Assembly (NCBI GenBank): GCA_002778195.1
Contig: PCDI01000003.1
Span: 2,935,913-2,999,912 of the forward strand
Direction: 5' to 3'
Origin: Raffaelea ambrosiae
Taxonomy: Eukaryota > Ascomycota > Sordariomycetes > Ophiostomatales > Ophiostomataceae
Length of the DNA stretch: 64,000 bases
Below the pieces are notes generated by a model that saw only the letters and a program-made list of their open reading frames with translations, made no database searches and had not been told where the DNA came from. The position numbers and the translations under genes are program-made. Positions 35,356-46,559 of this stretch are shown one piece after another; the stretch's first letter is position 1, and each line of letters begins with the position of its first letter.

Positions 35356-35631
35356 TGTCACGGACCGCCGTGCCGGAGCCCCACCCTGCTTGCTTATTGT
35401 NTGTCTGCTCGTATGCTAGCTGGCAGACCTAGCTGATCCCCCCTGAGATTACTGCCGCTTGTTACCGCTATCGTAGATAGTTCTTTGAGCCGCATCTGCC
35501 TCCTGAACGTAGCTCCTTGAGCTACGTCTTCGTCTACAACCTGACCCCTACCTGCACCTCTGTAGAAGACTAGCTATCCTAAATATACTGCATCTCGTCC
35601 CTGCCTACCTGTCTGCCTGCCGGCCGTGACA
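35356..35631 (+). repeat. 3' LTR (little or no RIP)
   Basis: 276 bp, same ends as the 5' LTR, with one N at 35401. It keeps the G and C at nearly all positions where the 5' copy has A or T. Confidence 0.9.
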
Positions 35632-35829
35632 GCTACACACTTTGAAAATGAAAAGGGGTGACAGATTACCTACTAGCACGACAGGGTACCCTGGTTTATT
35701 TAAGTTCATTTTTCCACGTTCTTGTGGGGATGTTAGCCGGTATATTTGTACACAACACTGGTGTACGCTTTGTCGATGCCACCATCCAAATGTTGTGACT
35801 CGTGGCAATGTAATCCGGCAAGGGCCCGA

Positions 35830-35890
35830 TTCAATCTTCGATGGCAAGAGTCAGGGCAAGGAATTCGAGGCAAGGGTGGGGCGAAGGATC
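35830..35890 (+). repeat. Left arm of 61-bp perfect inverted repeat
   Basis: Starts ttcaatcttcgatggc. Its exact reverse complement lies at 36357-36417. The arms are GC-balanced while the 466-bp spacer is AT-rich. No matching flanking duplication is seen. Confidence 0.9.
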
Positions 35891-36065
35891 ATATACTATA
35901 CCTATTATAGTTAGCCATTTATACAGACTTGCATGTCTCTTTTATGCACGAGCTCAGTACTCGCCGCTCAAAGACTGGAAGTTATACTGGCTTCGGAAAA
36001 AGGAGTATTATTTATCCATTTTATTTTAGCGGTATAGTACGGCACTATTAAATCTTTTAGATTTA

Positions 36066-36326
36066 CACGTGACAATATATCTCGTGAATGTCCACGTGAC
36101 CATATAATAACAACTAGTTTATACCAAGTATTATATTTAAAGCTACATTTTATTGTTTTCCTTCAAGACACGTGATCATATGGTCCCGTGATACAATGCA
36201 CGTGATGGAAAGTCACGAGACTGTGAGCCAAGAGTCCGGTGACAAGATCTCACTAGCAATTCGGTACAAAGAGCTCGTTATTCTCATGTAGAATCGTGCA
36301 TAAAAGCTACATAAAAATTGCACGTG
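36066..36326. promoter_or_regulatory. Cluster of five CACGTG motifs
   Basis: CACGTG occurs at 36066, 36093, 36169, 36199 and 36321 within the spacer of the inverted repeat, four of them followed by A(C/T). This is far denser than chance for a 6-mer in AT-rich DNA. It could be a bHLH-factor binding array or a leftover of a short repeat. Confidence 0.4.
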
Positions 36327-36356
36327 TTTTGGTGGCTAAGTTAGGTTTAGCTTATG

Positions 36357-36417
36357 GATCCTTCGCCCCACCCTTGCCTCGAATTCCTTGCCCTGACTCT
36401 TGCCATCGAAGATTGAA
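36357..36417 (-). repeat. Right arm of 61-bp perfect inverted repeat
   Basis: Reverse complement of 35830-35890 with no mismatch by eye. It ends gccatcgaagattgaa. Confidence 0.9.
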
Positions 36418-38339
36418 CATGGCCATCTCCAAGATCAAGGTCAACAGACTGGTCGCCAGCAGCCACACAACGGGTGTTCCATTGTGCCGGCGTGTCTCAA
36501 CCGTCGTGATTTGAGCCCCTAAGAAGACGACTGGGATGGCGGCAGAAACAATCGTTTGAAGGACCTCAACAATGGCGAGTGTTGCCCACATTGTTAGGGT
36601 GTTGGCTTTGTCAAGGTGAAGAATGTGCCAGATTCTGGCAATCGTGACGGGAAATGATGGTCTTAATTGATATATGGTCTCAACCTTTTCCGAGGTGCCA
36701 GGCGGTCTTTTTGCAGGCCTGGCACAGATACACCGCAACTTTTGTGTCTTTGTACAGAAATGTTTGCTGGTTCACAACACATACATATCGTCTTATTCTT
36801 AAAAGACAATAACCCCTTAGGAGGGGGGACTTTGACACGCAAAAGACTCTTGCAGCACATATTCGAGGGCAGAACTCTCTGCTCTGCAGCCGAGCCTTGT
36901 TCTTGTGAGACGCCACAGCCATCAATGCGACTACGAGTGAGGAGATAACAAAGGTCACACATCACTTACCGAATCTAGATGAGCTACTGAGCTCGCACAG
37001 CACCGCATTGAATTCAATGCATGAGCGACGGATGCACCGGGGGTAAGGATAGACTAGAAGAGACTACAAGGCTTGTTTATTGGCTGTGACTGACTGCCAA
37101 GCCCTGGCTTGTGAAAAGGCACTGGTCCCAGGCAAAGGGCCGAATTCATTCTGGTCAAACATACAAGGAGAGACGTTTTTGTAACGACTCTTTGCGGTCC
37201 ACTTGCCACCGCAACTCTATCTTAGCCGCCCGGGTGGGCTGGCCTCGTATTTCTTTATGAGCTCTGTGGGAAAAAGAAATTATCTTTTCCAATAAGCACA
37301 GGTGCATGGGCGGTTTGACGCTTGGATGAAAAGGACTGTTGTAGGGTAATATACAGCGGGCGGGGTAATCAAGAGATGTAAGACTAGGACGAGGCTAGGC
37401 ATACGGCTTGGTCATTCCAGCTACGACGGTTAAGCTTTGACGAGTGGGGTTTAGGGTTCTTTTGTGATGATGATAGGGGGTGAGTCCGCAGGAAGGATTC
37501 GGAGGGCAGACATGGGGGTGTTCACCGCTATTCTCATCCATCTCCCTATTTAAGTGGGACGTTCTAATAGGCTGGCTGGCCACCTGGTGCGAAACTCAAG
37601 AACGACTGGAGAATAATGCTGACAGTCTAAAAACTTCCAAAAGGGGATGCGATAATATACAGGGTTTGTACTCCGTAACTCTCGCGGTGATGCCCAGGAT
37701 GAGCTAATTTTGACAGCCAATGTGCGACAGCCTGTTCTTAACGAGACTAACCGAGCCTGACTTACCACGGCGGGTTGGATCATAAAGGGACAATACACAG
37801 GGGAAAACGGGTCAATTTGCCACCTAGTAGCAACCAGAAGCGGGAAGGCCGGCGGGAAGGCCGGCGAGAAGGCTACTGTTTTTGTCACTGGCCCCAGCTG
37901 CGTCTTAGCGCTTCCTGCCGATCGAAAAAAACCATTAGCAGGTAATAACCGAACCGGTCTAGAGACTCTCGCACAACACTGTATTAAGTGGCGACAAATG
38001 TGTTGAGGCCGTGGGCGCGGGCAAGGGTAGCGTAGCCGAAGATGCAGGGGGTTGTTGAGGGGACTAGCAGACTTAGGCATCACGTCTAATGTAGACCGAC
38101 GAATGAGGTTCGTGGCGTCTGTTGGCACTCGGACAAACAGGGGGGGTAATTAAAACACTAGGCCACCCTATTTCTAAGAACCCCGTAACAAGAAAATCAG
38201 CCCTAAGCGTAGCGAATGTAACCTCTTTAATCGCTAATAAAGGCTACGCCTTTATCTTCAGTTTATCCTGCTTTTTCGTTGTCTGTCAACCTCTTCTACA
38301 GCATCGTCGAACTAAATGGAGAAATAGCACAACATTGCC

Positions 38340-41300
38340 ATGCATCCGACGTCCGATTCCGAGCGGGTTACGAAGGAGATGCAAAACGACGCCGCTTCTG
38401 ATGTTCAGAATGACTGCTCACAAAGAAACGGAGACCAATTCACAGTTGACGACATCAGACAAATCAGCCCCGAGGTGGCAGCTGAGGTTGACAGTATCTG
38501 CACCAACTACAATATCACCAAAGCAGATGCCTTCAGACGGCTTTCGCGGTTCCTGGACCCCATTACTGCAAATGGCGCGGTGAAGGTCGTATGCAGTGAC
38601 GGCACGAAACTTACGGCTAAGGAGACGGCGGCTGTTGACCGCGCACTTCGCAATCTAGCTCGAAGGCGTGTGTACGAAAAATGGGGCAAAGACGTTGTCG
38701 ACTACGAAAACTGGAACGAGCGCGGGTTTAATTTTTTCCAACAGTTGCACTTCATTTCAATGCGAATGAAGTTGGCGGAATTCGCGCCGTTGGCCAACGG
38801 AGCCTTGTATGAGTTACGGGGGAGAAAACATCAACGCCAAGCAGGCCTCCAGAAGATTCATTTGCAACGGATTATCGAGCACTTGAAGGGTAACAACTGT
38901 ATTACGCCGATACACAACACCTTTAACGTACCAATCAAAGACCGGTCGAGATACGAATTGGACCGATTCAAACTCATACACGACGTGTCGATAAACAAAG
39001 CTGCCTTACAAAAAACTCTCTTTGGTAAAGTCCGACTGGTGTGCCCTCTAAACGACACGATTAAGGAAGGCGTGATAAATTGGTGCATAAAGCAATTCCT
39101 AGGAAACCCGAAGGTCTTGGTAAAGAAAGCGGTGACAAACTAGCGGAAGATCGACGAAATGCGGCGGGTTCGTACCGAAAGGAGCAACGACTGGGAATGT
39201 ACGGCTATGCCATACTACGACGGCGGTTGGTGGTATGTCGCTTACGGGAGCTGCCAGAAGCCTTCTGAGAAGTGGGTTATCCTTTCGCTCTCACAAAAGG
39301 CGCCGTGCCCTAGGTGGCCAGAGTCGGAAATGCGTGTTACCACCAAGATCCAACACGACCAGGATACAACGGCGTTCCTTGCTGTTGCCTGCATGGAAGA
39401 TATTCTGTCTGATTATGCACAATTCATGGGCTTGGTATATAAGGGGGTAGAACGTGGCTGGGATGTGGAGGCCGTGAAGAAGGCCATAAAGAAGTTGGTC
39501 AATGCTGGTGCACCGCAAGACAAAAAGAAAAACGACAAGAAGGATGGCAAAACAGAGGAGCAGAACAAAAACAGGACTGTCACCGGTGGTAGAAGGATTG
39601 GGAAAGACGTCCCGGAATTACTTGGGGAACCAGGTATGTATAGCATTCCATGCCCTTGCTCAACTCAACTAACATAGTGTCCGTCCAGGTCCCAGCTCTG
39701 TCGGCCGCCCATCGAAACAGAAGGAGCCAAAACGCAACAGTCATCCGGCCGAGACAAGTACATCCGCAGACAGTGCTAGTGTGGCTCCAGCCATACCAGA
39801 GGAAAGGGAGAACAATCTACGACTCGTCTCCTACGTGATAGACACACACAGCATCGATACACTCCAAGACGGCGAATTTCTCAATGACAGTATAATCAGT
39901 TTCGGCCTACACAAACTAGGCAAAGAGCATCCCAATGAAAGCGTTTTCTTTTTCAACTCATTCCTTGTCGAGAATCTCCAAAACCGAAAGCCCTTTGCTG
40001 CATGGACGAAAAGCGCCAACGTCTCAGAGTACCTTAGGATCATCCTGCCACTACATGACCGACAAATGAAGCATTGGCGAATCGCCGTCCTCTGGCGGAG
40101 CCCGGGTAACCCTGCCCCGAGCAAACCATGCAATTTTAAGATTGTGATTTTAGATCCCCAGCCGGATTCCGCGGCAAAATACGAACATCTTCCTCTTCTA
40201 AAAGAGTACCTCTTAGGTCTCAACATTTGTCTCGAGGTTGCACAACCGCCCACGGGCCTGCCTAAACAAGCCGACCTTTTCAACTGTGGCATTTACGTTT
40301 GGCAATATGCGAAATACTTCCTTCAGGACCCGAGCAAATTTAAGCATGCGGTAGAACGAGGAACGGGCTTTAGCTGGGAGGTTGACGCTCAAAACGGACG
40401 TGTTCTGCTGCGAAAGGCCGCAATGGAAAAGCTCAAGACTGAGGAGCGCTCTGGTATAGGTATGTGCGGGAAACACTCTGGTCTGGTTTTACCTTTACTA
40501 ACACCGCGCAGTTAACCTTTTAAACTCCGATGACGATTTCTTTCTCCGCGCGGTGAAATTGTCCAAGAGATACCGATCAGCCAGTCCGCTCAGCCCAGGC
40601 GAAGGCGAATTCCAGCCCAACGAGAGCGGCAGCTTTTCCGGCACAGATTTTCCCGGTGGCATGGCGGGTGACGATGATATACAAATTACAAATCCAAGCT
40701 CGCCCACTTCGCCAGTCCATAGTCGGAAGCGGAGAGCATTGGCACCGTTAACCCCGCCGAGATCATACAAAAGACATGCAACGACGCAAGATTCACTTGC
40801 CTCTCAAGTCGGCCATTATGGCACCCGACAAGCACAGCAGGCGGATCCAGAGTTGACCACAGAAACAGCTCTTTCCACGTTGTGTATGACATTCAAGGCA
40901 CCGGTTATTCAATTGTTCCATAACTAACAACTCCCCCAGCGACATACATTCGGGCTTGCCAAAATACTCTACCCCGCGAAGACTGGTTGGCCGTTGCCAA
41001 GACCATGCACATCGATCCGAACCTCCAACTCACTAACAGTCAAACAAACAAAGAGGACCTGTTGGACGACACGAGTAAGGACGCTGCAGTTCTGATTCTA
41101 CCAAGCATGGCGCTAACAAAATAGGCCTAGAAGACCAAGAATGGCCTTCTCCGTCCCCCGCAGACCAACAGTCCTCTCCGCTGTCCGACCAGTCCTCAGG
41201 TAATTCTGACATACAGTTGCATGTCTTACCTCCCCGCCGCTAATTTTACGTGTAGTGGGCCACGTCAGCCACCAGACACTTTTCGACACCGACATTCCGA

Positions 41301-41557
41301 TGATAGAGCCACATCCTCCCACTACTGTATTAGACACATATTTGGTGCTTGCCCCCTACAGCACCCAAGCCACCACGGTACCAAATCGGCAGACACCCGG
41401 AATTGAAGATGCCCGAGCCAAACTCCAAAACAACATAAATGTTGCGGCCCACTCACAGACCTACCTCTGTGTCTCTCTGTCTGCTAAAGCACCGTGCTCT
41501 GCGTTGCCTTGCGCCACCCGTGCTTGTACAGCTTACAGCAATTGTTGCCTTTGGTAA
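38340..41557 (+). CDS. Ulp1/SENP-family protease-like gene C, with an in-frame TAG in exon 1
   Basis: A multi-exon gene: 38340-39633, 39689-40459, 40512-40883, 40940-41074, 41125-41199 and 41256 onward, all with 50-56-bp GT..AG introns in consistent phase. Exon 1 has TAG at 39141-39143 after 267 codons; the same frame continues directly to the splice donor, and an ATG at 39159 could start a shorter product. Exon 2 carries the Ulp1-like core: FLNDSIISFGLHKL, His in MKHWRIAVLW (40072), Asp in VILDPQPDS (40153), Gln (40267) and catalytic Cys in FNCGIYVW (40285), six residues after the Gln. A deSUMOylase or related isopeptidase role is possible. The following exons are Ser/Pro-rich and disordered. 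The 3' end is uncertain: 41572-41881 is also open (ending FLNELE) and may be a further exon. Exon 1 matches nothing I recognise. Confidence 0.65.
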
Positions 41558-41881
41558 CTGAGAAAGGAACGCATTCTTCCGTATGTCCGAGGCGAGCTGC
41601 TTTGTGCCCTGGTTGAAGCGGATCGGTACTGTCTGCATATAAAGGTCGAGCCGGAAAAAAATACTATACATTTGATCATACGAATTGAAGAAACAGGATG
41701 GATGATACAAAGAGGGTTTGAAGAAAAACCCCAAAGACGATTAAGCTGGGATTTGTTAAAACACAGCCTAGCCTATGAATACAGTTCACGGAACGGGATT
41801 TTCACGGTCTGCGTACATTTACCAACAGATAGAGAGTCCGTGAATTTTTTGTGTAATATATTCTTGAATGAACTAGAATAG

Positions 41882-43051
41882 TCTTTGTATGTAAACCCAA
41901 GTATAATTAAATATCACAACATGGCTTCCTTGATGAACATCGCAGCTGCCTTCAGAGCTACCATGGCCTGCCACCACAGTACCATCCACTATAATGTCTA
42001 CCGGTGTCTTGTACGAAATTCGTAGGTTAAACGGCGCCGTGAACTGGTTATGAACTCGAACCCATTCGTTCAAGTGCGGAAGCTAGGTGGCGGGAGGTAT
42101 TAAATACTGGTCATTTGGAGATTTGAAATCACAAAATGAGCACTACATACCACCATCGCTGCGCTGTTAACGAGATCCGCTGTACGCACCTCGTGCGCGG
42201 CGCGACTGTATTTATTCTTGTAGTACTCGGTGGTTTTATGGTTTTGATGCGGATGTTTAGACGGGATGGAAAGAAATAGTTTTGACTATTGTGAGTCGTT
42301 GTGGCGGATCTTAGAATGATGTGCAAAAGAGAGGGAGGAGACTTTGCGTATTTTTCCCAAGGCAAGCCGATTTCTCCCACTCGGGCGGCACCAACGGAAA
42401 AAGCTCTAAAGCGGGGCATTGCGGACCTCAAGAAAACGGCCATTTGCGTCGCGACGAACTCCTGGGTTCGAACGACAACGATCGTGAAGAAACACCGAGG
42501 TTTTATCAGGAATAAGAAAGGCTTCTACGATCTGGGGTCGCGATCTTGATGGTTTGCGGCTCTGCGGCTGACTGCCTAACAATTACTAGTGTGCCTTGCA
42601 TACACCTTCTCATGCACAGGCGGTGAATGTCTTTGTGCATGAGAGTCATAGCACCCAGACCATGCTGAAGCACATGTGCATATTTTCCCAGTCAAAGGAT
42701 ACCAACACAGGGGTCAAGCAAGTCGCCAATTCTGGGCGTCTACTTAAGGGGCAGCCGGGGCTTGCATGTCCTACAGCCGGTGGATGTGTCATGGGGGTAC
42801 ATTCTTTCCAATGCGGACATGCAAGGTAGCAATAGATCTTTTATCGCTCAGTAGCATGGAAATAATGGCAGCGTTTGGAGAATGGCGCAGTGTGTTCTCC
42901 TGGGCCAATGTCTCGGTATGGCGACAGGACTGCCAACCTGCTATCGAGTACAAGTACCTTTCCCTCTTTCGTCGAGGGACTATATATGAATAGAGAAAGG
43001 CGTTATTTCCCTACGGTGTTTAACAAGTCGACACCATATTCTCATCACCAA
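41882..43051. other. Intergenic, no supported gene
   Basis: Short frames only, without domains or splice support. The last 200 bp may be leader or an upstream exon of the C2H2 gene that follows; its frame stays open upstream to 42875. Confidence 0.4.
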
Positions 43052-43540
43052 ATGGGCTCGGTTGGTCGTTGCCGGCTAGATGCTGTTTCGGGCACAAGAC
43101 CCGACTCTTCAGATGCCTCTCTCGCCGAGGAGGCTCACACGACACCATCCTCAGCATCCTGTGTCTCAGGCGCACCCTTGGTCTCTACCATGACTGCTTA
43201 CGGTTACCCTAAAAGCCCCTTTCCCTCACCAACCCAACCACTCGTTCGTCACAACAGCATTAACGTGCTTAATATACCCCATAATCGCTTCAAGTGCCCG
43301 CACTACTCGACGCCGCCTTTCAAAGAACCTGGTCACCTAAAGCGTTACGTTATCACATGTCATGATAATAAAGGCCAGTTTCCTTGCAAATTCTGCGACC
43401 GGATGTTCCACGACAGAGGCAACTGGCGAGTACATCTCAGGCCACACACATTGGAGAAGGGGAGGTACGTGCGGACGGTTTACAATCCCGAAGCGACATC
43501 ATCGTATGATGAAGAGACCAGGCGGTTGCGGAAGCACTGA
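43052..43540 (+). CDS. C2H2 zinc-finger protein, first finger damaged
   Basis: 162 residues from the ATG at 43052; an in-frame ATG at 42986 is an alternative. Ser/Thr/Pro-rich N-terminus (SGTRPDSSDASLAEE), then two finger-like units near residues 90-145. The first, FKCPHYSTPPFKEPGHLKR, has Tyr where the second zinc Cys should be (a TGC to TAC change). The second is complete, C-x2-C-x12-H-x3-H (PCKFCDRMFHDRG, then HLRPH). A nuclear DNA-binding role is likely. The finger context resembles the N-rich gene at 47092-48690 (N-W/F-R-x-H-L-R). It may be a decaying paralogue. Confidence 0.5.
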   Translation: MGSVGRCRLDAVSGTRPDSSDASLAEEAHTTPSSASCVSGAPLVSTMTAYGYPKSPFPSPTQPLVRHNSINVLNIPHNRFKCPHYSTPPFKEPGHLKRYVITCHDNKGQFPCKFCDRMFHDRGNWRVHLRPHTLEKGRYVRTVYNPEATSSYDEETRRLRKH

Positions 43541-44290
43541 TCCCTTGCGAGCTAGGTTGTAGGTAGCGGCTTGCAGTCACACAATGGGCACTAGAGGCAT
43601 CTGAGAATGTACTTGGCCGAAAGAAGGAGATGTTCATTTCGCTCTTTCAAGATCTCCTTTCTATTGTTATATTTGAATAGGGGATGTTTTTTCACTCAAT
43701 GAACAAGATGCACGACTGGTGTAAAGTACCTAGAATTTCCCCTGATACCTATGAGTGGCTCAGGAGGAATCATAATCCCGTAGGTGACAAGGGAATTGCC
43801 TTAACATACACAAGAAAGGCTGCGCATTTAAGGCCTCTCGACGTACGCGCCTTCTTAAGCAGGTTGCGAGCTTAGAACTGGGTTATAGGCGTGTGCGGGA
43901 AACACGCCGGTCTGATCTGATTTTACGTTCACAGCCCAGTTTAAACTCCGGTGATGATTCTTCGTGTGGTTGGACTGGATGTTGGTTTTACGACCGGAGA
44001 CAATACCCGCCACCAGCGTTCTCCAGCCCTACAGCTACTCGTCTCCAACCCTGCAGCTACTCGGCTGTCAATAAGAAGTAAGGCCGTCACACCTAGGCCG
44101 AGATGGCCTTTTCAGTACTCCGTGGTACCCTACACTCAGGGTAGGGTCCCATCCATTACCTCGTACAATATGAATTGGTCTCGTAGGGGAACGTGGGTGT
44201 TTACGCATATATAATTCCATTCCATCCCCAGAACTGCACGTTTCGGTTGTCCTTACTTTACATACATTTCATACGGCTGCGCACAATAAG
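43541..44290. other. Intergenic with a partial copy of Ulp1-like gene C
   Basis: At about 43880-43965 the sequence tracks the exon 2/intron/exon 3 junction of gene C (40455-40545): tgtgcgggaaacac, then a ctggtctg...ttttac stretch, then cag followed by tttaaactccggtgatgattc. The donor GT of gene C is GC here. A second weak match (aggccgagatggccttttc against 41125-41150) lies near 44095-44120. It reads as a degraded, non-coding duplicate. Confidence 0.5.
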
Positions 44291-45460
44291 ATGGACCTTC
44301 CCCTTTCCCAGTCCGCGGCACTCGCCATCACCGCTACACCGGCCAATTCAGTTGCGGATGACGACGAATGTCTTCTGGCTTTTGATGAGAAAGAATGCAT
44401 TCGATACTGCCCCCAGCTTGTCAATCTGCCACCAGATGACGAGCTTTGGGTAGGAGGCTTTGTCCCCACAGAAGAATTTGATGCTAGCACTTCCTTGTGG
44501 GCGAATGTCAAAAGTCTCCCTGCAGTCCATGTTATGAAGAACAGCATAGATGCACAGCATTATCTGGTTTCAGTTGCGAGCTCCTACGTCGACAGTCTCT
44601 CGAGTATCGGCTGTACATCTGTGAATGGATTTTCGTCTTCACCCGCGTGCAGTCGTGTCTGGGAGCCCAGCCATGGAGAGGTGCGTGTATACGGGACAAC
44701 GGCAGCGAGACAAAGGGCTCAGAAGCGATTTGTAGTAAACGCTGTCAAAGGCATATGTGGGCACGCTCGGGGACTGGGCCGGTTCTATCAGCACACGACA
44801 GAGGGGTGGGTGTTTCTGGCCGTGCAGTGGACGATCCTTATTCAGGACATCATGGTATGTTTCCCCGCTCCACGCCACAGGTGGCTCACTAACATGTCCT
44901 AGGCTGCTCCTGATATGATTGTCGATGAGTTTCTGCTGGCCTGTCTCTTCGCAATATTGCGGCAACTCAGCACGATGCGCCCCCCACCTCTGGACTGCTG
45001 CGAAACAATCCTCCGATGGAACCACGAATCATGGCTTCGTCGTTTTAGCGAATATGGCCGGAGCAGAATAGAGTGGCTGGCCCAACAGACAGGCCCATTG
45101 TCCGATGAGGTCAAAAAGACGCATATGCACGAAATATCGCTGTGTCGCAAAATATTGGTGTTCGGGGGCGGCCAAAGCGATAATGGCCAGCGCCAAGTTG
45201 ACGAGGAGCGATCTGACAACGTTGGAATTCTCTGTGATTGGTTTCAACTCGCAATTCTCATCGCCAACGAGCCGCTGCGTCTCCGCAGCCCCAAGCCAAC
45301 CGTCCCAAGCGAGCTTCTTTTAAAAGAAGACTGGGACTTTGTTGAGGTGGGTCTTCCAACAGGCGGTGCTCTTTCGGACGACAACGCCAGTGATGGGGCA
45401 AGCATATCCAGTGAGCTCACTTATTTTACGGATCTAAGTGAGATATCCGAGCTGCAGTGA
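44291..45460 (+). CDS. Uncharacterised 373-residue protein
   Basis: Exons 44291-44854 and 44903-45460 join in phase through a 48-bp intron with a CTAAC branch site. I recognise no domain. The N-terminal 60 residues are acidic (ADDDECLLAFDEKE). The middle is helical and aromatic-rich (GRFYQHTTEGWVFLAVQW, ILRQLSTMRPPPLDCC), and the C-terminus is acidic/Ser-rich (GALSDDNASDGASISSELT). No signal peptide or membrane segment is clear, so it is likely intracellular. The clean frame, good splice sites and absence of RIP-like changes argue that it is a live gene. Confidence 0.65.
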
Positions 45461-46113
45461 ATGCGTTTTGAGACTTGCTTTCCTTTTCTTCTTCTATTGG
45501 CTTGTGTATTTTCATCGGCATTCCATTTCTTGGTCTTCTGATTCAGATCTTCATCACACGAGACCACTACCTATACTTGATTTTCATAAAACAAATACAT
45601 CTTTCCCCTTAGTGTATGCCGTTCGACTGCAACAACATAACCCCCGCAGCATGCTTAACCCCTGCAGCAACACGCACCGGCCAGATTTTCAATCAGCCAA
45701 TGTACACTACGCCTACTTCTTCCCGCCCTGTAATTTCCATGAATACACTGGAGAAGTGGGATGCCGGTGGCCCGTTTGCTAGACCACAATCAAAGAGAAT
45801 TATTCACAAAGCGCGACGGGCTTTCTCTAAGATGTATTGTTACTCACCGTATGTAATCATTGAGCCGCGAAATTAATACAGCTCGCGGGTTAGGAATACC
45901 TTAAGCGGAGGGTTAGTCAATGTTCTATTGGATTATATTGAGTCAAGGATACTAGGATTAGTTGACAGCGGATTTTTTAGCCTTTTCAGTGCTGTTAGCG
46001 TCGTCTTTATAACCCCCCTACACCCCCTCCACTCCTTACTTTCCCTTGCTCTCCTACTGTCCAACAGCGACTTCGATATAGAGGACCAAGAAGCCGCAAA
46101 AATTCTATAAAAT
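45461..46113. other. Intergenic, no supported gene
   Basis: A short 86-codon frame at 45616-45876 is open but has no recognisable motif. The stretch 45960-46110 is pyrimidine-rich and looks like the leader of the next gene. Confidence 0.4.
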
Positions 46114-46559
46114 ATGCGCTCCGACAACGCATCTACAGGAAAAGTCACCTCTTCTGTTCCAAAGCAACAACAGGTAATCTACTCGCGTCCTTATCTGTTT
46201 GCCTGTAACTAACGATCTANGTCAAGCCCATGGCAAAGGAATCCGTATTACAGTCCCTCTTGGAGAGTCCAGAGCTACAGGCCAATCCATCACAGAGCAG
46301 AGGAACAAAACGTAAGGCTGACACAGTCACCCCACGCGTCAAGAGGCCTCGACAGAATGCACTTCGACAGAACACACTTGTCCGGCGAGCACCAGAAGCA
46401 GACATGGACGATACACCACCTGAGTCGCCAGCCGACCCTCCTCTACACGAGCCTGATGACGACGGCGCGGATACTGACGTGCTGAACACCAGCGAGGATA
46501 AAACAAAGAGAACCGAGGTGCCTGGTTTAGAGAAGGGAGGCCCTGGAGAGAGCCAGTAG
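46114..46559 (+). CDS. Small basic/acidic protein with nuclear-localisation-like motif
   Basis: Exons 46114-46173 and 46221-46559 would give 132 residues. The acceptor is 'aN' at 46219-46220, where N is presumably G. The product has a bipartite basic motif (TKRKADTVTPRVKRPRQ) followed by an acidic, Pro-rich tail (DMDDTPPESPADPPLHEPDD). It is probably a disordered nuclear protein. No family was recognised. Confidence is limited by the N and the small size. Confidence 0.45.

Larger units (their letters stand above)
30004..35631 (+). mobile_element. Ty3/gypsy LTR retrotransposon with chromodomain, RIP-inactivated
   Basis: Two direct 276-bp LTRs (30004-30279, 35356-35631), each starting TGTCAC and ending GTRACA, bound a 5.1-kb interior. 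Order: gag-like region with a damaged zinc knuckle near 31394-31435 (first Cys kept, second changed to Tyr), aspartic protease (about 31800-32110), reverse transcriptase, RNase H (about 33350-33720), integrase and chromodomain. This is Ty3/gypsy order of the chromovirus branch. Coding frames are riddled with TAA/TAG at former Gln/Trp codons and Asp-to-Asn changes, the pattern of C-to-T and G-to-A RIP. From about 34.6 kb to the 3' LTR the damage is much lighter. I found no convincing target-site duplication (ataac before, gctac after). Confidence 0.9.
35632..38339. other. Intergenic with inverted repeat; no firm gene
   Basis: Contains the 61-bp inverted repeat pair and its AT-rich spacer. On the minus strand at 36352-36738 there is a short frame with two hydrophobic stretches (LAIVEVLQTIVSAAIPVVFLG and VVWLLATSLLTLILEMAMF) that runs into the right repeat arm. 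It may be a fragment of a membrane protein gene, but I cannot build a gene model. 37.0-38.3 kb holds nothing I can support. Confidence 0.4.

Noticed and set aside
29998..35640. Target-site duplication around the retroelement
   Set aside because: Flanks ataac and gctac differ by more than RIP transitions can explain.
36663..36965. Cys-rich minus-strand frames
   Set aside because: Two overlapping frames of similar quality, neither with a recognisable pattern; not enough to call a gene.
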